A stretch of DNA of 64,000 bases from Gammaproteobacteria bacterium (GTDB taxonomy: Bacteria; Pseudomonadota; Gammaproteobacteria; Pseudomonadales; Pseudohongiellaceae), in NCBI GenBank assembly GCA_028818225.1, contig JAPPOG010000062.1, forward strand, positions 54,163-118,162, in the 5' to 3' direction. Under the pieces are notes generated by a model. The model made no database searches. It saw only the letters and a list, made by a program, of their open reading frames with translations, and had not been told where the DNA came from. The first letter of the stretch is position 1. Every line of letters starts with the position of its first letter. This document shows positions 1-8,379 of the stretch, piece by piece. The position numbers and the translations under genes were made by a program.

Positions 1-513
1 AAATCAGAAGAATACCTGAAGATAAATCCAAAGGGTCGAGTTCCAGCATTGGTTACGCATCAAGGCATTATCACCGAAACTCCGGCATTACTGGTTTTCG
101 TTGCACAATCTTTCCCCGAAGCAAATCTTGCGCCGCTGCATGACCCTTTTCAGTTTGCCAAACTACAGGAAATTAATAATTACCTCTGCTCAACAGTTCA
201 CGTCAACCATGCTCATAAGATGAGAGGCAGTCGTTGGGTTGAAGATGACGACGAACAGTCAAAAGCGGCAATGACAGCAAAAGTACCCAAGACAATGCAT
301 GAATCATTCGATCTGGTGGAAAAAGAAATGTTTGTTGGCCCTTGGGTGCTGGGCGAGAACTTCAGTGTATGCGATTGTTATATTTTTTGTATTTCGAACT
401 GGTTAGCGGGAGATCAGGTCGACCTCAAAGATTTTCCAAAAATCTATGATCACCATTTGCGTATGCGAGAACGGCCAAGCGTACAAAAAGTCATGGCGAT
501 TCATAAACTCTAG
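1..513 (+). CDS. glutathione S-transferase family protein (5' truncated by window edge)
   Basis: The frame is open from the first base and begins with residues KSEEYLKINPKGRVPAL, the end of the thioredoxin-like GST domain, with the NPxGxVPAL motif that holds the cis-proline of the glutathione site. The next 120 residues are helical and match a GST C-terminal domain, including the hydrophobic run GPWVLGENFSVCDCYIFCI, equivalent to the conserved F/L-S-x-AD segment. The true start lies upstream of the window; the TTG at 49 is internal to the motif and is not a start. Cytosolic, probably glutathione-dependent; the substrate is unknown. The stop overlaps the stop of the convergent gene by 4 bp. 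Confidence 0.85.
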   Translation, partial: KSEEYLKINPKGRVPALVTHQGIITETPALLVFVAQSFPEANLAPLHDPFQFAKLQEINNYLCSTVHVNHAHKMRGSRWVEDDDEQSKAAMTAKVPKTMHESFDLVEKEMFVGPWVLGENFSVCDCYIFCISNWLAGDQVDLKDFPKIYDHHLRMRERPSVQKVMAIHKL

Positions 514-1025
514 CCTTCTTTCTTTTTATAAAGTCCATTAAACCACGGATCCCATTGCTCACTGTCGTGATTGTATTGCTCAAAAAACTGCCGCACTGAA
601 CCATCGGAATTTGGTATCCAGGTGCCGCGGAAATCCCAAACTGCTCCGGCGAAATTATAGATGCTACCTTCCAGTACCATGGCTCCTGCCCTTATACCGC
701 CGACGATATCGATTGAGTAGCGGCCAGCGGAAACCCACACCTGGCGCCATTCGTTGGTCACAGGATTGAAGTAGTTCAGACTGGTACCCGTATCACCCTG
801 AGCACTGGTCCAGCTCTCCATGATCATGCAACCAGCCTCCATTTTCTGGATACTGTTTTCGCCCACCTTGATCGTACCACTGCTCTCAAATACCTCCCAT
901 TCTCCTACCCAAAAATCAAACTGATCGAAACCAGCAAGAGAGTCGCAGCCTATTTCCTGGGATAAGACGGTATTGCTGAGAAGCAGTGACAAGAGCGTTA
1001 AATGCAGGAATTGGCTTTTTTTCAT
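510..1025 (-). CDS. secreted DUF1579-like hypothetical protein
   Basis: A 171-residue protein with an N-terminal signal peptide (hydrophobic run at residues 5-21, likely cleavage after LSQ). The mature part starts with FDFWVGEWEV, typical of DUF1579-like lipocalin-fold proteins that form a small beta-barrel. No catalytic residues can be named. It is probably periplasmic. It is monocistronic, convergent with the upstream GST gene and divergent from the TPR gene. The function is unknown; the family call rests on the WxGxW-type motif and length. Confidence 0.7.
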   Translation of the reverse strand: MKKSQFLHLTLLSLLLSNTVLSQEIGCDSLAGFDQFDFWVGEWEVFESSGTIKVGENSIQKMEAGCMIMESWTSAQGDTGTSLNYFNPVTNEWRQVWVSAGRYSIDIVGGIRAGAMVLEGSIYNFAGAVWDFRGTWIPNSDGSVRQFFEQYNHDSEQWDPWFNGLYKKKEG

Positions 1026-1180
1026 CAGGGAAATCTCGAAGCGCAGAAAAATTAATTCCTTAGAATCAACATATTACAGTGGACGCGCCCCACGCACCAA
1101 CGGGTGGAAAGAAGAATTTGCAATACTTCAAGGGACTTGGCAACCTTATGCTGTCTCTAACTAATATCAGAGGATTGAGT

Positions 1181-2761
1181 ATGAAAAACCGCATCTCATC
1201 GGCTGTTCTTATAGCGCTCTTTTTCAGTCTTTCGTTTAGCTTGAACGGCGCAGAGTTTGAGCGAGTAGGGACTTATGATTTCCCTTCGACGCTTGCACCC
1301 GAAGCACAAGAACACTTCCTCCTGGGAGTAGGCTATCTCCATAGCTTTGGCAGTACCCAGGCTCAGCGGGAATTTCGCTTGGTCCAGGAACTTGATCCAG
1401 ATTTTGTGCTGGGTTACTGGGGTGAGGCATTTACCTATCAGCATCCATTCTTTGGACCAAAGCATGATGGCCCCGGCGAAACTCTGATGCGACTGGGTGC
1501 CACTGCTGAAGAACGCCACGCCAAGGCAAGAAATGATAAAGAGTTGGGTTTCCTAAAAGCGGCCGAAGCCTATGCTCTTACCGTAGGTGATATGCCAGAA
1601 CGACGCGTCGCCTGGAAAAATGCCATGGCTGAGCTGTATGAGAAATATCCTGAAGATGACGAAGTAAAAGCTTTTTATGCAGTATCGATTCTTTCTGCTG
1701 CAGGAGCCTCAGGTGACATGGCGCCTCGCATGCGGATGCAAGCCGGCGCACTGGCTATGGAACTCTTTAAGAAAAATGATAATCATCCAGGTGCTGCACA
1801 TTATGTAATTCACGCTTTCGATGATCCGGAACATGCCCCGATAGCGCTGGAAGCCGCCTTCAAATATGCAGACATTGCTCCTGCCGTTTCCCATGCGCGA
1901 CACATGCCTACTCATATTTTTATTCAACACGGCAAATGGAATGAAGTAGCGCTGTGGAATGAATCTGCCTATCAAGTAGCGCGCGAGCTTTGGCAACCAG
2001 GTGATGCGGTTGGCGAGCAAAACCATGCCACTGATTGGGGACAGTATGGTGATCTGCAAATGGGGGACGTAGCACGATCCGAACGCTGGATAGCAAGAGC
2101 CGAAGAAACCCTGAGCGAAAACCCCGGTGATACTCGCTCAATCAGCACTCTCAAAACAGTAAAAGCTCGACACATTATCGAAACCGAACAGTGGGAGTTA
2201 CAGGAAATAAATGACGACCTGTCCGGCGATCAGTTGCTGGCCTTGGGTCTTAGTGCAATTAACCTGGGTGATGCTGAATTGGCGCAACAAGTGGCCGATC
2301 GAATGGCAGTCCTGCTTGAAGAAAGCCCAAACAACAGCGCTTTGAAAGTTGCACACTTAGAAGTGGCCGGTTTGTCCCAATTGTTAGGCTCTCATGATTC
2401 GAGTGGTCCCGTTGCCATGCAGATGCAAGAGGCAGGAATAGCAATGCTTGATGAGGCCGTTGCACTGGCTAATGCTGGCCCGCTGCCGCGCGGCGCCGCT
2501 ACGCCTCTCAAACCAGCGCATGAAGTCGCAGGTGATGCCTATCTGCATGCGGGTAATGCTGAAAAAGCGGCGGCACTTTTTGAACAATCCTTATTACGCA
2601 CTCCAAATCGTCCCCATTCACTCATAGGCGCAGCCCGTGCCTATGACCAGATGAATGAGGTTTCCAAAGCAGCAGACATGTACATTGCCCTGCTAGGTAT
2701 ATGGAACGACGATAGCCATCCTGCAGTTCAGGAAGCGAAAAAGTATCTTTCATATAACTAA
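1181..2761 (+). CDS. secreted TPR-repeat protein with His-rich central motifs
   Basis: 526 residues from the ATG at 1181, chosen because it has a ribosome binding site (AGAGGA) and starts a clean signal peptide (KNRISS then a hydrophobic run, cleavage near LNGA); the upstream in-frame start at 1079 would add a meaningless leader. Tetratricopeptide-like helical pairs run through the protein (HSFGSTQAQREFRLVQELDP near the N-terminus; HAGNAEKAAALFEQSLLRTP near the C-terminus). The centre holds unusual histidine clusters, HYVIHAFDDPEHAP and HARHMPTHIFIQHGKW, which could bind metal or heme. It lies 14 bp upstream of the soxC-like gene on the same strand and is probably cotranscribed. The precise role is unknown. 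Confidence 0.75.
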   Translation: MKNRISSAVLIALFFSLSFSLNGAEFERVGTYDFPSTLAPEAQEHFLLGVGYLHSFGSTQAQREFRLVQELDPDFVLGYWGEAFTYQHPFFGPKHDGPGETLMRLGATAEERHAKARNDKELGFLKAAEAYALTVGDMPERRVAWKNAMAELYEKYPEDDEVKAFYAVSILSAAGASGDMAPRMRMQAGALAMELFKKNDNHPGAAHYVIHAFDDPEHAPIALEAAFKYADIAPAVSHARHMPTHIFIQHGKWNEVALWNESAYQVARELWQPGDAVGEQNHATDWGQYGDLQMGDVARSERWIARAEETLSENPGDTRSISTLKTVKARHIIETEQWELQEINDDLSGDQLLALGLSAINLGDAELAQQVADRMAVLLEESPNNSALKVAHLEVAGLSQLLGSHDSSGPVAMQMQEAGIAMLDEAVALANAGPLPRGAATPLKPAHEVAGDAYLHAGNAEKAAALFEQSLLRTPNRPHSLIGAARAYDQMNEVSKAADMYIALLGIWNDDSHPAVQEAKKYLSYN

Positions 2762-2775
2762 ATGGGTTGGGCAAG

Positions 2776-4047
2776 ATGACCGAGAAGAAGCTTGAAAAAG
2801 TCGCTGGCAACGGGCTCATTAGCCGGCGGCACTTATTGGGCATGGGAGCTACCGGAGTTGGATTAGCGGCGTCGAATAGTGTACTTGGCCAGAATTCTGG
2901 TATTAACTTCGAGATACCAGGATGGTCCCGCACTCCTGGACCCGGCCCAAGCAATTACGGCAGTCGTTCCAGATATACTGCAGCTGTTCAACGCTCTACA
3001 GCGTTTCAAAACCCTACCTATCCCGGAGGCGGCGCGTCCCGATCTCCATTGCAACATCTGCAGGGAACCATCACCCCAAACGCGCTCCATTTTGAAAGAC
3101 ATCATGCTGGTATTCCAGACATTGACCCGGCAGGACATAAACTGGTCATCAATGGATTGGTGCGCCAGGCTCTGGCTTTTAGCTATGAAGATCTTCTGAA
3201 GTATCCAATGGTTAGCAGCGTCTATTTTCTCGAGTGTGCCGGAAACAGCGGTGCCTTGCTCCGCGGTGGAAATGAAGACGGTACCGCCCAGAGTATTCAC
3301 GGCCTGGTATCTTGTGCGGAATGGACAGGTATTCCCTTGTCGACCCTTTTAGATGAAGCCGGAGTGCTGCCTGAAGCGAGATGGGTGGCTGCAGTGGGAG
3401 CCGATGCCGCCAGCATGGGAAGATCAATACCAATCGAAAAAGCGCTGGACGATGTTATGGTTGCGCTGTTTCAGAATGGTGAGCCGGTAATGCCAGGGCA
3501 AGGATATCCCATGCGCTTGTTCGTGCCAGGATGGGAAGGAAACATCAGCGTTAAGTGGTTAACTCAAATTAAACTGACCCGTGCCGCTGCTCAATTCAGG
3601 GATGAAACAAGCAAGTATTCCGACACTCTGCCGGATCGTTCCAGTTACCAGTTTACTTTCCCCATGGGAACGAAATCCCTGATTACCTCCCCCTCGGGTC
3701 AAATGTCCCTGCGTAATGCAGGAATTTATCAGATCACAGGTATAGCCTGGAGCGGCAGTGGCAGCATCAGTCGAGTTGAAGTAAGCGCAGACGGCGGCCA
3801 AACCTGGGCCGACGCATCGATACAGGGATTACAACTTGATAAGGCGCTGACTCGTTTCACCATCCCATGGGAATGGAATGGCGGTCCGGCAGTGCTGCAA
3901 AGTCGAGCTACGGACAGCCGAGGCAATGTCCAGCCGACTCGAGATGTCATTCTGGCAGAAAGAGGCAACATTAGTTTTTATCACAACCACTGTATTCAGA
4001 GTTGGGCTGTAAGTAATTCCGGTGAGGTAACAAACGTTTATGTATAA
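2776..4047 (+). CDS. soxC: SoxC-like sulfite dehydrogenase, molybdopterin subunit
   Basis: A 423-residue Tat substrate: SRRHLLGMG at residues 16-24, followed by a hydrophobic stretch. The sulfite oxidase fold shows FLECAGNSG with the likely molybdenum ligand Cys at about residue 154, then GLVSCAEWTGIPLS and the GYPMRLFVPGWEG segment; the last third is the immunoglobulin-like dimerisation domain. By family it oxidises sulfite, or sulfane sulfur in the Sox complex, in the periplasm and passes electrons to a cytochrome c, here the gene overlapping its stop. ATG 2776 is preferred over the in-frame TTG 2767, though neither has a strong Shine-Dalgarno. No soxXYZAB genes are in the window, so it may act outside a full Sox system. 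Confidence 0.85.
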   Translation: MTEKKLEKVAGNGLISRRHLLGMGATGVGLAASNSVLGQNSGINFEIPGWSRTPGPGPSNYGSRSRYTAAVQRSTAFQNPTYPGGGASRSPLQHLQGTITPNALHFERHHAGIPDIDPAGHKLVINGLVRQALAFSYEDLLKYPMVSSVYFLECAGNSGALLRGGNEDGTAQSIHGLVSCAEWTGIPLSTLLDEAGVLPEARWVAAVGADAASMGRSIPIEKALDDVMVALFQNGEPVMPGQGYPMRLFVPGWEGNISVKWLTQIKLTRAAAQFRDETSKYSDTLPDRSSYQFTFPMGTKSLITSPSGQMSLRNAGIYQITGIAWSGSGSISRVEVSADGGQTWADASIQGLQLDKALTRFTIPWEWNGGPAVLQSRATDSRGNVQPTRDVILAERGNISFYHNHCIQSWAVSNSGEVTNVYV

Positions 4048-4579
4048 GAAAATAGTTTTTCCCCTATTGGCAATTTGTATTGCTTTAAATTCTCTGGTTG
4101 TTAACTCGCAAGAAAGAGTGCGCCTTGGCACTCCCATTTCGGAAGCTGATCTTGAGGGATTTGACCTGATAGCTGAACCCGATGGATCCGGTTTTCCATC
4201 GGGCGGCGGCACAGCCAGGCAAGGAAAGGCAGTTTATGACATCAATTGTGCCGTTTGCCATGGTGCCAATGGTGAGGGCACTTCAGGTAATACCATAATT
4301 GTTGGTGGCGATATGCAATCTGAAGGACCTCCCCTGCGAACCGTAGGCAGTTACTGGCCTTACGCCAGCACGGTTTTCGATTTCATTCGCCGCGCAATGC
4401 CGGCAACAGCACCCAAGTCGCTTACTAATGCGCAGGTATACCAGGTAACTGCCTACATTTTGTTTATGAATGGCATTATCGGTGAAGACACCGAGTTAAA
4501 TGCCAATACCCTGGTAAATATCGAAATGCCGAATGCCGATGGCTTTGTCGATCGTAGTCATATTCACTCAATAGAATAA
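4040..4579 (+). CDS. SoxD-like monoheme cytochrome c
   Basis: A 179-residue protein with a signal peptide (residues 1-23) and one c-type heme site, CAVCH, at about residues 72-76. The probable axial methionine is in RRAMPATAP. The segment PPLRTVGSYWPYASTVFDFIRRAMP is characteristic of the SoxD cytochrome partner of SoxC. Family SoxD proteins are often about twice this length with a second heme domain, so this is a short single-heme form. The start overlaps the end of soxC by 8 bp, so translation is coupled and it is very likely the electron acceptor. A rho-independent terminator follows at 4593. Confidence 0.85.
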   Translation: MYKKIVFPLLAICIALNSLVVNSQERVRLGTPISEADLEGFDLIAEPDGSGFPSGGGTARQGKAVYDINCAVCHGANGEGTSGNTIIVGGDMQSEGPPLRTVGSYWPYASTVFDFIRRAMPATAPKSLTNAQVYQVTAYILFMNGIIGEDTELNANTLVNIEMPNADGFVDRSHIHSIE

Positions 4580-4592
4580 ATTTAAGGTACGG

Positions 4593-4618
4593 AAAAGGGC
4601 GCTCAGACGCCTTTTTTC
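4593..4618 (+). terminator. rho-independent terminator after the soxCD-like pair
   Basis: Stem AAAAGGGCG with CGCCTTTTT around the loop CTCAGA, ending in a T-run. It sits 13 bp after the cytochrome stop. Confidence 0.8.
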
Positions 4619-4863
4619 TATCGCGAGATAATGCTGGCAGGAGCTAAGGCAAACCCCGATTAGCTGAAAACATCACCTTCGTCAGGAAGAATTGCTGCCT
4701 GCACCAAAAAGCACTACGGAATCAGCCAGACAGTAATCCGTCACAGCACAATCATTCAATTGCGCTAAATCAAACTCCATACTAAATCCGATTTACCCTA
4801 GGGAATTCCGGTTAGCTTCTGGGTTAGAATCTGCAAATCGCACTACTTGTATAGCTCCAGATC

Positions 4864-5613
4864 ATGATCTTCCAGCAATTGTTTGAACCTCTCTCCAATT
4901 CTTACACCTATCTATTTGGCTGCGAAGAAACTGGCAAGGCGGTATTAGTCGATCCGGTAGTGCCTACACTGGAGAGAGACCTTGAAGCGATCAGCAAGCT
5001 GGGCATGAAGCTAGTCTCCACGCTCGAAACTCATATCCATGCAGATCACATTACGGCGGCATTAGCTTTAAGAGAAGCTGTTAATTGCAAGATTGGTTTT
5101 CCCGCAATCGACAATCTTCCCTGCGCCGACATCCATATAAAAGACGAAGAACCGCTGCGCTTTGGCTCAATTGCGATAAATCCAATCTTCACCCCGGGAC
5201 ATACTGACGACCATTTCAGTTTCCTGGTAAACGATAAGTTGCTTAGTGGCGACAGCTTGTTAATTGATGGCTGCGGTCGAACAGATTTCCAGAATGGCGA
5301 TGCAGCAATACTTTATAGAAGCATTACGGAAAAACTGTTTAGGCTACCAGATGAAACTCTGGTCTATCCTGGTCACGACTACAATGCCAGATGGGTATCC
5401 AGCATTGCCCAGGAAAAAGCGAGAAACTCCCGAATCGCCATTGGCACTTCAGAAGCCCAGTTCGTCAAAACCATGGCAGAGCTAAAACTTCCTCACCCGA
5501 ATTTTATTGATTATGCCGTCCCGGGAAATCTACTCTGCGGACAATGCCCAAGCGATCTTCCAGAAAATATGGAAAAGTACTGCCAGCAAATGACTGAGAG
5601 CCCGCAGGGTTAG
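4864..5613 (+). CDS. ETHE1-type persulfide dioxygenase (metallo-beta-lactamase fold)
   Basis: A 249-residue MBL-fold hydrolase. The metal ligands are visible: THIHADH (about residues 57-63), the His of TPGHTDDH, and the Asp of the GDSLLIDGCGRTDF motif. The GCGRTDFQxG string is the hallmark of the ETHE1/sulfur dioxygenase branch and separates it from glyoxalase II. In that family a mononuclear iron oxidises glutathione persulfide to sulfite, which would feed the sulfite dehydrogenase upstream. It has no signal peptide, so it is cytosolic. It follows soxCD after a terminator and 240 bp, so it probably has its own promoter. The C-terminus contains CGQC, possibly redox active. Confidence 0.88.
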   Translation: MIFQQLFEPLSNSYTYLFGCEETGKAVLVDPVVPTLERDLEAISKLGMKLVSTLETHIHADHITAALALREAVNCKIGFPAIDNLPCADIHIKDEEPLRFGSIAINPIFTPGHTDDHFSFLVNDKLLSGDSLLIDGCGRTDFQNGDAAILYRSITEKLFRLPDETLVYPGHDYNARWVSSIAQEKARNSRIAIGTSEAQFVKTMAELKLPHPNFIDYAVPGNLLCGQCPSDLPENMEKYCQQMTESPQG

Positions 5614-5615
5614 AG

Positions 5616-6128
5616 CTACGCCATACGTTTCAGGAACGGTTGTTTATCAATGAACTGGTGCTTGATCGCCGCCAGAATATGTAGCGCGATAAGCGCCAGA
5701 AATATCTTTGATGCAACATTGTGAATCAGGTTGAACAGAGCCATTAGTGATTCATTGTGCCCTGCTGTGATATTCACAACTCCGAACACTCTGACATCTT
5801 GCTCGAAGAACACGCCCTGTAAAATTCCAGTTAGCGCCATAACTGCCACCAGAATATAAAAAGCCAAATGAATGCGCACACTCCAGGTTTGTTCCCAGGA
5901 CCTCAGGCTCGACATTGGCTGAACCAAGTTTTTGCGCCGTTTCGAGTAACGCCACATCATCAAGGCAAAAATGATCAGGGCGCCTCCTGAATGAAACATG
6001 AGAATCATGCCCTTTTGCTCACCTTCCGATGATGCAGCGAGTTGTCCGGAAACCAAGAGCCAGAATGAAACCAGAACCGCTAACAGCCAGTGCAGAACTT
6101 TTTGACCACGAGTATAGGAATCAGCCAT
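5616..6128 (-). CDS. cytochrome b561 family membrane protein
   Basis: 170 residues with four transmembrane helices (about 12-30, 40-60, 88-110, 138-158). Candidate heme ligands are LHW (13), FHSGG (46), RIHLAFY (100) and ALHILAAIKH near the end, matching the two-heme CybB pattern. These proteins move electrons between the quinone pool and periplasmic donors or acceptors. It is convergent with the persulfide dioxygenase with a 2-bp gap, so it is not in that operon. The start ATG at 6128 has an AGGAG-type site upstream (gctcctt on the plus strand). Confidence 0.88.
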   Translation of the reverse strand: MADSYTRGQKVLHWLLAVLVSFWLLVSGQLAASSEGEQKGMILMFHSGGALIIFALMMWRYSKRRKNLVQPMSSLRSWEQTWSVRIHLAFYILVAVMALTGILQGVFFEQDVRVFGVVNITAGHNESLMALFNLIHNVASKIFLALIALHILAAIKHQFIDKQPFLKRMA

Positions 6129-6310
6129 GGTTTGCTCCTTCTATTTATTATTTTATAGACATCCTATTGCATTTCAGCGCCACTAACCAAACATTAGCGG
6201 CACTCACCTTTTACAGAACCCATTTAATGGGTTAGTTTTACCGTCAGCAAAACTTCAATAAGAACAAAAATCCTGCCATTTCGCTAAGGATGGCAGTAAG
6301 GATTTCATAA

Positions 6311-7999
6311 ATGGCTGGACTTCTCTCCAAAGAACGCATTATTGCGCCTGCTGATTACAACCGTTGGCGTGTTCCCGTGGCTTCCGTGGCGATCCATTTA
6401 TGTATTGGATCTGTCTACGCCTGGAGCATTTACAACCCTCCCCTCACTCGAGTTCATGGCGTAGTTACCAGCTCGGCCAATGACTGGAGTCTGAGCGCCG
6501 TGGTGTGGGTGTTTACCGTTGCCATTGTTTCGCTTGGATTAGCTGCGGCATTTGCGGGCAAATGGTTAGAAGAAGCCGGGCCTCGCAAGGTCGGCGTGGT
6601 TGCTGCCTGCTGCTGGGGCGGCGGCTACCTGGTGGGTGCAATAGGAATATTTACTCATCAATTGTGGTTACTGTATTTGGGGTATGGCGTGATTGGAGGA
6701 GTCGGCCTCGGCATGGGCTATGTGTCTCCAGTAAGCACTCTCATTCGTTGGTTCCCTGATCGGCGCGGTATGGCCACGGGCATGGCCATTATGGGATTTG
6801 GTGGTGGCGCCATGATCGGTACGCCCATGAAAGAATTCTTAATTCGTACTTTCTATCGTGCTCCCGAATATCTTGGAACCGTTGCTGATGTAGACCTGGT
6901 AACCGAGGCAGGACGCCGATTCGCGGAAATCGGCGGCAGCTTAAGAGAAGTGGTTGTAGTCGGTGCTGCGGAAGTCCGGGATATGACTGTACCCGGGCCG
7001 GAAGGCGTTTATGTTGTAGAGACAGGCGCTGCAGGGGTTGGCGAAGCTTTCGTGGTTATTGGACTGATTTATTTAGTAGTCATGTTGCTGGCAGCATTCT
7101 CTTATCGGATACCTGCAGAAGGCTGGAAACCTGCAGGATGGGTAGAACCAAGCGAAGAAGAAAGAGGCGCATTGATTTCAAGCCACAATGTCCATATCGA
7201 TGAGGCTCTCAAGACACGGCAGTTTTATCAGTTATGGATTGTGCTTTGTTTTAATGTGACGGCTGGTATCGGGGTGCTGGGGGTAGCCCGCACCATGATT
7301 ACAGAAATATTTGGATCATCGCTGCCCCAGGTGGTGGATACTGCTTTTGCTGCAACTTATGTAGTAATGATTAGTGCATTTAACATGGTCGGAAGATTTA
7401 TCTGGGCCAGCACGTCAGACTACATTGGGAGACGAACCACTTATTGGATATTTTTCGCTCTGGGCATTGTTCTCTATCTTTCAGTACCAATAACTGCGCA
7501 GCAAGTAAGTGTAAATCCATCGGTTGTCTGGTTAGTTTACTTCTACGCAGCAACGATGATTATTTTTACAATGTATGGAGGTGGGTTTGCCACTATCCCT
7601 GCCTACCTTGCCGATATTTTTGGCACTAAATATGTAGGCGGAATTCATGGACGCTTGTTGACGGCATGGAGTACTGCCGGTGTTCTAGGTCCACTGGCAA
7701 TTACTTCTTTGCGTCAAAACTCGGTTAACAATGCCATTGATGATCTCGTATCCGTGGTGGATCCATCGGCATTTCAGGCACAGTTCGGTGCCGGCATAGA
7801 TCAACTGGAAGCACTGGTCGCTTCAAACACCGTAACTATTTCCAGATTAATGGAGATTGCCCCTGCTGGAACAACAGACCCAACCAGCAGTCTATATAAC
7901 TCGACGATGGTATTAATGGCCGCACTGTTGGCTATTGCTTTGGTAAGCAATGCATTGATGCGACCAGTGGATCCGAAACACCACCTGATAGAAAATTAA
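6311..7999 (+). CDS. MFS transporter, OFA (oxalate/formate antiporter-like) family
   Basis: 562 residues with 12 predicted membrane segments. The first helix carries VPVASVAIHLCIGSVYAWSIYNPPLT, the signature of the OFA subfamily (G-x-x-Y-x-W-S-x-Y/F). The loop between helices 2 and 3 has an MFS-like GPRKVG motif, and helix 5 has GMATGMAIMGFGGGAMIG. A longer hydrophilic insertion (about residues 185-245) precedes helix 6. Substrates in the family include oxalate, formate and other small carboxylates; the substrate here cannot be told. It stands alone, divergent from cytochrome b561 and convergent with the SelW-like gene. Confidence 0.85.
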   Translation: MAGLLSKERIIAPADYNRWRVPVASVAIHLCIGSVYAWSIYNPPLTRVHGVVTSSANDWSLSAVVWVFTVAIVSLGLAAAFAGKWLEEAGPRKVGVVAACCWGGGYLVGAIGIFTHQLWLLYLGYGVIGGVGLGMGYVSPVSTLIRWFPDRRGMATGMAIMGFGGGAMIGTPMKEFLIRTFYRAPEYLGTVADVDLVTEAGRRFAEIGGSLREVVVVGAAEVRDMTVPGPEGVYVVETGAAGVGEAFVVIGLIYLVVMLLAAFSYRIPAEGWKPAGWVEPSEEERGALISSHNVHIDEALKTRQFYQLWIVLCFNVTAGIGVLGVARTMITEIFGSSLPQVVDTAFAATYVVMISAFNMVGRFIWASTSDYIGRRTTYWIFFALGIVLYLSVPITAQQVSVNPSVVWLVYFYAATMIIFTMYGGGFATIPAYLADIFGTKYVGGIHGRLLTAWSTAGVLGPLAITSLRQNSVNNAIDDLVSVVDPSAFQAQFGAGIDQLEALVASNTVTISRLMEIAPAGTTDPTSSLYNSTMVLMAALLAIALVSNALMRPVDPKHHLIEN

Positions 8000-8005
8000 G
8001 CTGGC

Positions 8006-8221
8006 TTAGGAAAGTAACTCGGCGATTTCTCCCTCGTTGGGGAATCTGCCGAGCTTATGCTTGGAAAATATGAGCGTACCGTCGCGCTTCACGTCGAAGA
8101 TACCCCCACCTCCAGCAATTAAAACAGCATCGACTCCAACCGCTTCTTTGATTTCAGCCGACACACGGTCAGCATCGGGTTGGTAGTTTCATGCCATGCA
8201 ATAGGTGATTTCAATTTCCAT
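8006..8221 (-). CDS. SelW-like selenoprotein (in-frame UGA read as Sec)
   Basis: 71 codons with one in-frame TGA (codon 11, plus-strand 8189-8191). The frame reads MEIEITYCMA-U-NYQPDADRV and continues with IFDVKRDGTLIFSKHKLGRFP before a TAA stop. This is the Rdx/SelW fold: beta-strand, CxxU redox motif (C8, U11), helix, two strands, then the conserved SxxKLGRFP turn and a final helix. Reading UGA as stop leaves a senseless 10-mer, while the homology continues on both sides. Upstream are GGGGGT at 8 bp and a well-spaced promoter; a SECIS-like hairpin follows the UGA. A sense-codon miscall is excluded only if the base is sequence-confirmed. Standard gene callers miss it. It is convergent with the MFS gene. 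Confidence 0.85.
8157..8173 (-). promoter_or_regulatory. SECIS-like hairpin downstream of the Sec UGA
   Basis: On the coding strand GCTGAC pairs with GTCGGC (6 bp, one G-U pair) around the loop CGTGT. The loop starts 21 nt after the UGA and has a G in its second position, matching the general rule for bacterial SECIS elements (a short stem-loop about 16-37 nt after UGA with a G among the first two loop bases). Confidence 0.6.
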
Positions 8222-8250
8222 AGGATTTACCCCCAAATCATTACTTATTT

Positions 8251-8279
8251 ATTAGACCCCAGTCCCGGAATGTTTGCAA
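8251..8279 (-). promoter_or_regulatory. sigma70-like promoter of the SelW-like gene
   Basis: On the minus strand TTGCAA (8274-8279) is separated by 17 bp from TCTAAT (8251-8256), 30 bp before the start codon. Both boxes are near consensus. Confidence 0.55.
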
Positions 8280-8379
8280 AATCCTGAATAGGGGTGAATA
8301 TGACACGAATTCCTGGCTCTTTTTCAGGTAACATGTTCACGTAACCTACAAATCGTTTCAGTTTAAATGGACATTTACA

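Noticed and set aside
1079..1180. Upstream in-frame start of the TPR gene
   Set aside because: The leader lacks a signal peptide and site; ATG 1181 has both.
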